Source: Pseudomonadota bacterium (GTDB taxonomy: Bacteria; Pseudomonadota; Gammaproteobacteria; Xanthomonadales; Xanthomonadaceae). From it: 7,925 nt of DNA. Shown here in pieces: positions 1 through 6,898 of the stretch (its first letter is position 1; each line of letters opens with the position of its first letter). The notes beneath the pieces were generated by a model. The model did no database searches. It was not told the DNA's origin and saw nothing but the letters and a program-made list of their open reading frames with translations. Position numbers and translations under genes: made by a program. Location of the stretch: the NCBI GenBank assembly GCA_023394655.1, contig JAEXAG010000045.1:1-7925 (forward strand), written 5' to 3'.

Positions 1-1
1 G

Positions 2-964
2 GCGCGGGCCGGACGCGAGGCGGTGGACATCGCCGCGCTCGGCGACGCGCCGCGCGCGCAGGCCGGCGAAGGCGCCCCGGCAGCGCCCGCCTGGCGCGTG
101 CGCGATGCCCGCCTTGAAATCATTCCGGCCGCTTCGGCGGCCACCGGCCAAGCCACGCGCTCCGGGCCGGGTGGAGAAGGAGATGCCGAAATGGCCCAGC
201 AACTGCAGGAAGCGCAGGAAACCCTGATCGCGCGGGATGCCGAAGTGGCGGAGTTGCGCTCGCGCGTGGCCGAGCTGGAAAACCTGCAGCAGCAACAGGC
301 CCGCCTGATCGAAATGAAGGATGGCGAGCTGGCGGCTGCCCAGCAGCGGCTCGAAGCCAACCCGGCACAGGCGGGTTCCTCGGTGGCGTTGTGGGGGCTG
401 GCGATGCTGGCCGTTGCCGCGCTGGCCGGCCTGATCGCGGTCTGGTGGGCGCGTCGTCGGCGCCCGGCCGAACCGGCCGCCACCAAGCCGCGCTTCGTGC
501 GTGAGGATGCCGACCGCCTGTCGCGTTCGCCGCACCTGTTTCCCGATCCGCATGCCGGGAAGGCGCCGGAGGGCTTGGAGACGCCGGCCGATGCCCATGC
601 CATCGCGGAGGCCGAAGCCGACATCCCGTCATCGCCTGCCGGCGACGCCATGCCGGTCGCGCCCGTCACGCCCTCGTGGAGCGGCAAGCCGTCGACGTTT
701 GCAGCCGGCCTGCCGGGGGACGCGCCGCCTGCACCGGCAGCGCTGCAGGATGCCGTCGCCCCGGCAACCGGATGGCCCGAGGCGCCGGCTGCCGAGGCGG
801 CCGATTCCCCGGCGGAGGCGGACGAGCGCATCGCGTTGGCCGAAGCACAGCTTGAGCTTGGCGAAGTGGTGGCCGCGCGTCGGCTGCTTTCGGAAGTCAT
901 CGATGCCGGTGATGCGGCGCAGGCCGCGCGGGCACGGAGACTGCTCGACCGGCTCGACGCCTGA
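2..964 (+). CDS. fimV: FimV-like polar landmark / type IV pilus assembly protein, C-terminal part (5' truncated)
   Basis: The frame is open from base 2, so only the last 320 residues are present and the start lies outside the window. Counting from the GTG codon at 23, there is a Glu/Gln/Ala-rich coiled coil at about residues 56-112, then one hydrophobic membrane segment at about 119-142, closed by the basic cluster RRRR. A Pro/Ala-rich acidic linker follows, and the last 48 residues form a helix-turn-helix repeat containing LELGEVVAARRLLSEVI. The combination of coiled coil, single membrane span, disordered acidic linker and this TPR-like terminal motif is the known layout of FimV. The missing upstream part would carry the periplasmic LysM region. 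FimV proteins organise the cell pole and support type IV pilus assembly and twitching motility. The stop TGA shares one base with the truA ATG (TGATG), which also fits the known fimV-truA order. The GTG at 23 is an internal codon, not a start. Confidence 0.85.
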   Translation, partial: ARAGREAVDIAALGDAPRAQAGEGAPAAPAWRVRDARLEIIPAASAATGQATRSGPGGEGDAEMAQQLQEAQETLIARDAEVAELRSRVAELENLQQQQARLIEMKDGELAAAQQRLEANPAQAGSSVALWGLAMLAVAALAGLIAVWWARRRRPAEPAATKPRFVREDADRLSRSPHLFPDPHAGKAPEGLETPADAHAIAEAEADIPSSPAGDAMPVAPVTPSWSGKPSTFAAGLPGDAPPAPAALQDAVAPATGWPEAPAAEAADSPAEADERIALAEAQLELGEVVAARRLLSEVIDAGDAAQAARARRLLDRLDA

Positions 965-1764
965 TGGAAACCGCGCCGCCGATGGCGCGCTGGGCGATCG
1001 GCGTCGAATACGAAGGCACCCGCTACCTCGGCTGGCAGCGTCTTGGCGACAACGGCCCGACCCTGCAGCAGACGCTGGAAGATGCCATTTCCGTGGTGGC
1101 CGACGCGCGCGTGGACACGGTTTGCGCCGGCCGCACCGATGCCGGCGTGCATGCCCGCTGCCAAGTGGTGCATTTCGATTCCGCGGCGCGCCGGGATGCC
1201 CGGGCGTGGATGCTCGGCATCACCTCGCGCCTGCCGCCTGACATGGCGGTGCGCTGGTGCGTGCCGGTGGCGGCCGATTTCAGTGCCCGTTTCTCCGCCC
1301 ATGCGCGGCGCTATCGCTACACCATCCTGAATCGTTCAGTGCGCCCGGGCCTCGAAAGGCAGTACATGGCCTGGGAAATACGGCCCCTCGACGCCGCCCT
1401 GATGCATCATGCGGCGCAGGCACTGGTCGGCGAACACGATTTCTCCGCATTCCGCACGGTGCATTGCCAGGCCGCCCATGCGCGGCGCGATCTGCAGGAG
1501 ATTCGGGTGGAACGTCAGGATGATCGGGTCATCGTGGAGGTGCAGGCGAATGCCTTCCTCCATCACATGGTGCGCAACATCGTCGGCTCGCTGCTGCCGG
1601 TGGGTGCGGGAGAACAGGCGCCGGAATGGATCGCCGGGCTCCTGGCCGGCCGCGATCGCACGGCTGCCGGGCCGACCGCGCCCGCGCAGGGCCTGGTGTT
1701 CCTGGGGCCGCTCTACGATCCCGCGCGGGGCCTCCCGGCGGACGTCAGCGCGGCAGCCCCATGA
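964..1764 (+). CDS. truA: tRNA pseudouridine(38-40) synthase TruA
   Basis: This 266-residue protein matches the usual TruA length (270 in E. coli). The family converts uridines 38-40 of the tRNA anticodon stem-loop to pseudouridine in the cytoplasm. The nucleophile motif GRTDAGVHA is present with catalytic Asp59 (Asp60 in E. coli). The active-site tyrosine lies in RRYRY (Tyr117, Tyr118 in E. coli), and the conserved segment NAFLHHMVRNIVGSLL spans residues 196-210. The N-terminal GVEYEGTRYLGWQ strand is also typical. I chose the ATG at 964 because it overlaps the fimV stop by one base, which suggests translational coupling; no good Shine-Dalgarno is visible. An in-frame ATG at 982 (residue 7) would also leave a complete enzyme and cannot be excluded. 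The 3' end overlaps trpF by 4 nt. Undermodified tRNA from truA loss is known to affect amino-acid operon attenuation in enterics, so its position before trp genes is suggestive but unproven. Confidence 0.96.
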   Translation: METAPPMARWAIGVEYEGTRYLGWQRLGDNGPTLQQTLEDAISVVADARVDTVCAGRTDAGVHARCQVVHFDSAARRDARAWMLGITSRLPPDMAVRWCVPVAADFSARFSAHARRYRYTILNRSVRPGLERQYMAWEIRPLDAALMHHAAQALVGEHDFSAFRTVHCQAAHARRDLQEIRVERQDDRVIVEVQANAFLHHMVRNIVGSLLPVGAGEQAPEWIAGLLAGRDRTAAGPTAPAQGLVFLGPLYDPARGLPADVSAAAP

Positions 1765-2456
1765 AGACCGCATCGGTCAGGACCCGCATCAAGTTCTGCG
1801 GATTCACCCGTGCCGGCGACGTGCGCATGGCCTGCGAGCTCGGCGTGGATGCCATCGGCCTGGTGTTCGCGGAAAACAGCCCGCGCCGCCTGCGCGTTGA
1901 AGAGGCGCGTGCACTGCGCGCCGCGGTGTCGCCGCTGGTGAGCCTGGTCGCCTTGTTCATGGACAACCCGGCCGAAGAGGTGCGCGAGACCGTGCGCTTC
2001 CTGCGCCCGACCGTGCTGCAGTTCCACGGCGGAGAAGAGGACGGCTTCTGTCGCAGCTTCGGCCTGCCCTACATCAAGGCGGTGGCGATGGGGGACGGCG
2101 CCGAGGTCGATCCGCTTTCCCTGCACGCGCGCTGGCCCAGCGCGGCGGCCTTCCTGTTCGATGGCCACGCGGCCGGCGGGCAGGGTGGCAAGGGCGAAAA
2201 TTTCGATTGGCGGCGCTTGCCCGCCGAGATGACCAAGCCGGTCATGGTGGCCGGCGGATTGAACGTGGACAATGTGCACGGGCTGGTCACCACGCGCGCG
2301 CCGTGGGCGGTGGACGTGGCTTCCGGCGTGGAATCGGCGCCCGGCATCAAGGATGGCGATAAGATGCGGGCCTTCGTCGCCGAGGTACACCGTGCAGATT
2401 GCGATAACGAACACGAATCCGGATACCGTTGGCCCCGACCGGGCGAATGCGGCTGA
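1761..2456 (+). CDS. trpF: Phosphoribosylanthranilate isomerase TrpF
   Basis: TrpF converts N-(5-phosphoribosyl)anthranilate to CdRP, the third step of tryptophan synthesis from chorismate, as a cytoplasmic TIM barrel. The N-terminal strand motif KFCGFTR carries the expected catalytic Cys13, and the general acid/base Asp134 sits in FLFDGHAAGG. The barrel signatures VLQFHGGE, VAGGLNVDNV and VDVASGVESAPGIKD (phosphate binding) follow in the correct order. The ATG overlaps the truA stop by 4 nt (ATGA), indicating coupling. The protein is 231 residues, longer than stand-alone family members of about 205-220. The excess lies in the last 19 or so residues after HRAD, which are hydrophilic and coincide with the start of trpB in another frame. 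This tail is probably a by-product of the overlap and not part of the barrel. Assignment of function is firm; only the C-terminus is unusual. Confidence 0.96.
   Translation: MKTASVRTRIKFCGFTRAGDVRMACELGVDAIGLVFAENSPRRLRVEEARALRAAVSPLVSLVALFMDNPAEEVRETVRFLRPTVLQFHGGEEDGFCRSFGLPYIKAVAMGDGAEVDPLSLHARWPSAAAFLFDGHAAGGQGGKGENFDWRRLPAEMTKPVMVAGGLNVDNVHGLVTTRAPWAVDVASGVESAPGIKDGDKMRAFVAEVHRADCDNEHESGYRWPRPGECG
2382..2386 (+). promoter_or_regulatory. Shine-Dalgarno of trpB, decides the GTG start
   Basis: GAGGT lies 5 nt before the GTG at 2392, inside the trpF coding sequence. No ATG, GTG or TTG occurs in the trpB frame between 2392 and the conserved core that begins near 2470, so this site and GTG are the best supported initiation signal. 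Confidence 0.7.
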
Positions 2457-3663
2457 GGACATCGTCGATTTCCACGTCTTCCCCGATGCCGATGGCCATT
2501 TCGGCCGCTTCGGCGGGCGTTTCGTCGCCGAAACCCTGATCGGCCCGCTCGAGGAGCTGGCCGCGGCCTATGACGCCGCCCGCGTCGATGCGGATTTCCA
2601 GCGCGCCTTCGACGCGGACCTGGCGCATTACGTCGGCCGGCCCAGTCCCATCTATTTCGCCGAGCACCTGAGCCGCGAAGTGGGTGGCGCGCGCATCCTG
2701 CTGAAGCGCGAGGACCTCAACCACACCGGTGCGCACAAGATCAACAACACCATCGGCCAGGCGCTCTTGGCCAGCCGCATGGGCAAGACCCGGATCATTG
2801 CCGAGACCGGCGCCGGCCAGCACGGCGTCGCCAGCGCCACCGTCGCCGCGCGACTCGGGCTGGAATGCGTGGTCTACATGGGCGCCACCGACATCGAGCG
2901 GCAAAAGGCCAACGTCTGGCGGATGAAGCTGCTGGGCGCGACCGTGGTGCCGGTCAGCTCCGGCTCGGCCACGCTCAAGGACGCGCTCAACGAGGCGATG
3001 CGCGACTGGGTGACGAATGTCGCCGACACCTTCTACATCATCGGCACCGTCGCCGGGCCCGATCCGTACCCGCGCATGGTGCGCGATTTCAACGCCGTGG
3101 TCGGTCGCGAGGCGCGCGCGCAGATGCTGGCCGAGCACGGCCGCCTGCCCGACGCGATCACCGCCTGCGTCGGCGGTGGCAGCAATGCCATCGGCCTGTT
3201 CCACGCGTTCCTCAACGACCGTCAGGTGCGGATCGTGGGTGCCGAAGCGGCGGGCGAGGGCATCGCCAGCGGCCATCATGCCGCCTCGCTGGCGGCCGGA
3301 CGTCCCGGCGTGCTGCACGGCAACCGAACCTACGTGCTCTGCGACGACGAAGGCCAGATCATCGAGACCCATTCGGTCAGCGCGGGGCTGGACTATCCCG
3401 GCGTCGGCCCTGAACACGCCTTCCTCAAGGAAACCGGTCGTGCCGAATACGTCGGCGTGACCGACGACGAGGCGCTGGCCGCCTTCCACCGGCTGGCGAA
3501 GACCGAAGGCATCCTCGCCGCGCTCGAGTCCAGCCACGCCATCGCCCAGGCAATCAAGCTGGCGCGCGAACTGCCGCGCGACGCCATCGTGCTGTGCAAC
3601 CTCTCCGGCCGCGGCGACAAGGACGTGCACACCATCGCCGCGCGCGAAGGGATCGAACTGTGA
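2392..3663 (+). CDS. trpB: Tryptophan synthase beta chain TrpB
   Basis: TrpB condenses indole, channelled from TrpA, with L-serine to give tryptophan, using PLP. From the GTG at 2392 the protein has 423 residues, slightly longer than E. coli TrpB (397). The PLP lysine is Lys116 in HTGAHKINN, the catalytic glutamate is Glu138 in IIAETGAGQHG, and the PLP-phosphate loop GGGSNAIG lies at 261-268. SGSATLKDALNEAMRDW, VSAGLDYPGVGPEHA, ALESSHA and the terminal NLSGRGDKD motif are all intact. The open frame extends upstream to 2272, but that part is trpF in another frame. GTG at 2392 has a good ribosome site and overlaps trpF by 65 nt. About 26 residues precede the point where E. coli TrpB begins its conserved core; this leader is polar, lacks recognisable motifs and includes a rare ATA codon. 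The stop overlaps the trpA GTG by 4 nt, which fits the need for equal amounts of alpha and beta chains. Confidence 0.96.
   Translation: MQIAITNTNPDTVGPDRANAAEDIVDFHVFPDADGHFGRFGGRFVAETLIGPLEELAAAYDAARVDADFQRAFDADLAHYVGRPSPIYFAEHLSREVGGARILLKREDLNHTGAHKINNTIGQALLASRMGKTRIIAETGAGQHGVASATVAARLGLECVVYMGATDIERQKANVWRMKLLGATVVPVSSGSATLKDALNEAMRDWVTNVADTFYIIGTVAGPDPYPRMVRDFNAVVGREARAQMLAEHGRLPDAITACVGGGSNAIGLFHAFLNDRQVRIVGAEAAGEGIASGHHAASLAAGRPGVLHGNRTYVLCDDEGQIIETHSVSAGLDYPGVGPEHAFLKETGRAEYVGVTDDEALAAFHRLAKTEGILAALESSHAIAQAIKLARELPRDAIVLCNLSGRGDKDVHTIAAREGIEL
3647..3652 (+). promoter_or_regulatory. Shine-Dalgarno of trpA within the trpB 3' end
   Basis: AAGGGA ends 7 nt before the GTG at 3660. It favours that start over the GTG at 3675, whose only nearby purine run is the weaker GAGCGGGG. 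Confidence 0.5.
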
Positions 3664-4493
3664 GCGGGGCTGCGGTGAGCCGGCTCGACGCCGCCTTCGC
3701 CCGCCTGCGCGACGACGGACGCAAGGCGCTGGTGCCGTTCATGACCTGCGGCGATCCTTCGCTGGAATCCACCGTGCCGGTGATGCATGCGCTGGTCGAG
3801 GCCGGCGCCGACGCGATCGAACTCGGCGTGCCATTTTCCGACCCGATGGCCGATGGCCCGGTCATCCAGCAGGCGTCCGAGCGGGCGATCGCGCGCAGCG
3901 GCGGCATCCGCCACGTGCTGGCCAGCGTCGCCGCCTTCCGCCGGCACGACGACGCCACCCCGGTGGTGCTGATGGGCTATCTCAACCCGGTTGAGATCAT
4001 CGGTGCCGAAACCTTCGCCGCCGAGGCCGCGGCCGCCGGCGTGGACGGGCTGCTGCTGGTCGATCTGCCGCCCGAAGAGGCCGAGGATTTCCGGCGGGCG
4101 TTCCGGCGCCACGGCATCGCGCTGGTGTGGCTGGCATCGCCCACCACCGGCGCCGGGCGGCTGGAAAAGCTCAACGCGCTGGCCGAAGGCTATCTGTACT
4201 ACGTCAATTACGCCGGCGTGACCGGTGCCGATCACCTGCACGCCGGGGATGCCGGCGAGCGCCTGCGGACGATCCGCGCGCGCTGCCCGGTGCCGGTGCT
4301 GGCCGGTTTCGGCATCAAGGACGCGGCCAGTGCCGCGGCGATGGCCGCCAACGCCGATGGCGTGGTGGTCGGCAGCGCGCTGGTGGCGGCGATGGCCGGC
4401 GCAGGTGACGTCGAGGAAGCGGCGCGGCGCGCACATGCCTTCCTGGCTCCCTTGCGTTCGGCACTGGATGGTGCCCGACCGGCGGTGGGCTAA
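3660..4493 (+). CDS. trpA: Tryptophan synthase alpha chain TrpA
   Basis: TrpA cleaves indole-3-glycerol phosphate to indole and glyceraldehyde 3-phosphate and passes indole to TrpB through the alpha2beta2 tunnel. The two catalytic acids are in AIELGVPFSDPMADGP: Glu54 and Asp65, counted from the GTG at 3660. GYLNP, LLLVDLPPEE, the loop YVNYAGVTGA, and the phosphate-binding GFGIKD (216-221) and VVVGSALV follow in normal order. Two starts are possible. GTG 3660 overlaps the trpB stop as GTGA, has AAGGGA upstream, and gives 277 residues. GTG 3675 gives 272 residues starting VSRLD, which places the catalytic residues at exactly 49 and 60 as in enteric TrpA. I annotate 3660 for its initiation signals, with 3675 nearly as likely. 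Codon 30 in FMTCGDP is Cys where many homologues have a small or hydrophobic residue. The gene follows trpB directly, with no regulator between them. Confidence 0.95.
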   Translation: MSGAAVSRLDAAFARLRDDGRKALVPFMTCGDPSLESTVPVMHALVEAGADAIELGVPFSDPMADGPVIQQASERAIARSGGIRHVLASVAAFRRHDDATPVVLMGYLNPVEIIGAETFAAEAAAAGVDGLLLVDLPPEEAEDFRRAFRRHGIALVWLASPTTGAGRLEKLNALAEGYLYYVNYAGVTGADHLHAGDAGERLRTIRARCPVPVLAGFGIKDAASAAAMAANADGVVVGSALVAAMAGAGDVEEAARRAHAFLAPLRSALDGARPAVG

Positions 4494-4496
4494 ACT
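4491..4496 (+). promoter_or_regulatory. Possible -10 element for accD
   Basis: TAAACT matches four of six bases of the sigma-70 -10 consensus and overlaps the trpA stop codon in an otherwise GC-rich region, 32 nt before the accD ATG. No convincing -35 hexamer is seen 16-18 nt upstream. It may give accD its own transcript in addition to read-through from the trp genes; the evidence is weak. Confidence 0.25.
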
Positions 4497-4528
4497 GGTT
4501 CGCTGCCAAAGCGGGAATTTCGCATCAC

Positions 4529-5419
<891 letters not shown>

Positions 5420-5471
5420 GGCCGCCTCCGTGCAGGCACGGCGGGGGGCCGGGCCTGCGTTCCCGAACGCA
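5420..5471 (+). promoter_or_regulatory. Two tandem GC-rich hairpins between accD and glmM
   Basis: Immediately after the accD stop, 5420-5450 can fold as GGCC, CC and CCGTG paired with CACGG, GG and GGCC around a CAGG loop: 11 pairs with two small internal loops. A second perfect 6-bp stem, TGCGTT/AACGCA with loop CCCG, occupies 5456-5471 and ends 3 nt before the glmM Shine-Dalgarno. Neither is followed by a T tract, so a classical intrinsic terminator is not supported. The first could be a transcript-end stabiliser or pause site, and the second could limit access to the glmM ribosome site. GC-rich DNA forms hairpins easily by chance. Confidence 0.35.
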
Positions 5472-5474
5472 ACC

Positions 5475-5480
5475 AGGGGG
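5475..5480 (+). promoter_or_regulatory. Shine-Dalgarno of glmM
   Basis: AGGGGG lies 8 nt before the ATG at 5489. It is 3 nt from the ATG at 5484, which opens only a two-codon frame, so it supports 5489 as the real start. Confidence 0.65.
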
Positions 5481-5488
5481 TACATGAA

Positions 5489-6838
5489 ATGACACGCAAA
5501 TACTTCGGAACCGATGGCATCCGCGGCCGCGTCGGCACCGCACCGATCTCGGCCGACTTCGTGCTGCGGCTCGGCAACGCCTACGGCCACGCGCTGCGCG
5601 CGCAGCTGGGCGAAGGCTGGCGCAAGCCGCTGGTGGTGATCGGCAAGGACACCCGCATTTCCAACTACATGTTCGAGGCGGCGCTCGAGGCCGGCCTGGT
5701 CGCCGCGGGCGTGGACGTCCAGCTCATGGGCCCGATGCCGACCCCGGCAGTCGCCCACCTCACCCGCTCGCTGCGCGCGGACGGCGGCATCGTCATCTCG
5801 GCTTCGCACAACCCGCACCACGACAACGGCATCAAGTTCTTCTCCGCCGAAGGCGAGAAGCTCGACGATGCGGCGGAACTGGCCATCGAGGCTGCGCTGG
5901 ACCAACCGTTCTCCACCGTCGCTTCCGACCAGCTCGGTCGCACCGCGCGCGTGCGCGACACCATCGGCCGCTACGTGGAAGCCTGCAAGAACTCCGTGCC
6001 CAAGGGCTTCGAGCTGGACGGCATGCACATCGTGGTCGATTGCGCGCACGGCGCCACCTATCGGCTCGGGCCGCTGGTGCTGCGCGAACTCGGCGCGCGG
6101 GTGGATGCCATCGGTGTCGAGCCGAGTGGCCTCAACATCAACGAGGGCGTCGGCTCGACGCATCCGGAAACGCTGGCGGCGGAAGTCCGCAAGCGCGGCG
6201 CGGCGCTCGGCATCGCCTTCGACGGCGACGGCGACCGCGTGCTGTTCGTGGATGGCGAAGGGCGCGTCCGCGACGGCGACGACCTGCTCTGGGTGCTGGC
6301 CCGCGACTGGCAGGAAAGCGGACGGCTCAAGGGGCCGGTGGTCGGCACCTTGATGACCAACTACGGGCTGGAGAAGGCGCTGTCCGAGGCCGGCATCGGA
6401 TTTCTGCGCGCCAAGGTCGGCGACCGCTACGTCCACCAGATGCTGCTGGAAAAACAGGGCGTGCTGGGCGGCGAGGCATCCGGCCACCTGCTGTGCCTGG
6501 ACCGCACCAGCACCGGCGACGGGATCATGGCCGCGCTGCAGGTGCTGGAAGTGCTGGGCCGCCGCGGCATCAGCCTGGGCGAGGCGCTGGAAGGCATGCA
6601 CAAGCTGCCGCAGCAGACCGTCAACGTGCGCTGCGAGGCGGGCAGCCGCCCGGCGGAGGCGGAAAGCGTGCAGGCCGCGCTGGCCGAGGCGCAGGCGCGC
6701 GTGCGCGGTCGCGGCCGCGCCTTCCTGCGCCCTTCCGGGACCGAGCCGGTGGTGCGGGTGACCGTGGAGGCCGACGACGAAACACTGATGCGCGAAACCC
6801 TGGAGCCCTTGGCGGCGGCGGTGCGCGCGGCGGCCTGA
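5489..6838 (+). CDS. glmM: Phosphoglucosamine mutase GlmM
   Basis: GlmM interconverts glucosamine 6-phosphate and glucosamine 1-phosphate, the step before UDP-N-acetylglucosamine, and so feeds peptidoglycan and lipopolysaccharide synthesis. The 449-residue protein is close to E. coli GlmM (445). It opens with the typical RKYFGTDGIRGRVG. The phosphoserine of the active site is Ser106 in ISASHNP, the Mg2+ loop is DGDGDR at 245-250 (Asp245, 247, 249), the sugar-binding motif GEASGH is at 328-333, and the phosphate-binding RPSGTEP is at 414-420 in the C-terminal domain. Serine in ISASHNP, GEASGH and the overall similarity to E. coli GlmM separate it from phosphoglucomutase/phosphomannomutase relatives. 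The start at 5489 is supported by AGGGGG. It lies 69 nt after accD behind two hairpins. No strong promoter is visible in the gap, so it may depend on read-through. GlmM must be phosphorylated on the active serine to work, as known for the family. Confidence 0.97.
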   Translation: MTRKYFGTDGIRGRVGTAPISADFVLRLGNAYGHALRAQLGEGWRKPLVVIGKDTRISNYMFEAALEAGLVAAGVDVQLMGPMPTPAVAHLTRSLRADGGIVISASHNPHHDNGIKFFSAEGEKLDDAAELAIEAALDQPFSTVASDQLGRTARVRDTIGRYVEACKNSVPKGFELDGMHIVVDCAHGATYRLGPLVLRELGARVDAIGVEPSGLNINEGVGSTHPETLAAEVRKRGAALGIAFDGDGDRVLFVDGEGRVRDGDDLLWVLARDWQESGRLKGPVVGTLMTNYGLEKALSEAGIGFLRAKVGDRYVHQMLLEKQGVLGGEASGHLLCLDRTSTGDGIMAALQVLEVLGRRGISLGEALEGMHKLPQQTVNVRCEAGSRPAEAESVQAALAEAQARVRGRGRAFLRPSGTEPVVRVTVEADDETLMRETLEPLAAAVRAAA

Positions 6839-6864
6839 AAGGGGCAATTCCGGGGGCGGCGGCC

Positions 6865-6870
6865 TACAAT
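6865..6870 (+). promoter_or_regulatory. Candidate -10 element of the oxygenase gene
   Basis: TACAAT matches five of six bases of the sigma-70 -10 consensus and stands out in the 60-nt GC-rich gap after glmM. A transcript would begin near 6877, about 22 nt before the ATG at 6899. No clear -35 hexamer is found at the right distance and there is no extended -10 TG, so the call rests on one hexamer. Confidence 0.4.
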
Positions 6871-6898
6871 GGGCGGTCGTCTTCCCGGACCCGAGAAA

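Noticed and set aside
2347..3630. 427-codon open frame on the - strand opposite trpB
   Set aside because: It is in the same triplet register as trpB, so the same explanation applies: absence of TTA, CTA and TCA codons in trpB. No family features are visible.
3393..4436. 347-codon - strand open frame opposite the trpB end and trpA
   Set aside because: It crosses two intact, well recognised genes, encodes Arg/His/Gly-rich low-complexity protein typical of GC-rich shadow frames, and has no recognisable motif.
4501..4513. Small hairpin CGCT/AGCG before accD
   Set aside because: Only 4 strong pairs plus possible wobbles and no T tract; too weak to call a regulatory element.
5484..5492. ATGAAATGA two-codon frame whose stop overlaps the glmM start
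   Set aside because: The Shine-Dalgarno AGGGGG is only 3 nt from this ATG but 8 nt from the glmM ATG, so initiation at the latter is favoured. A nine-base coincidence is easily due to chance.
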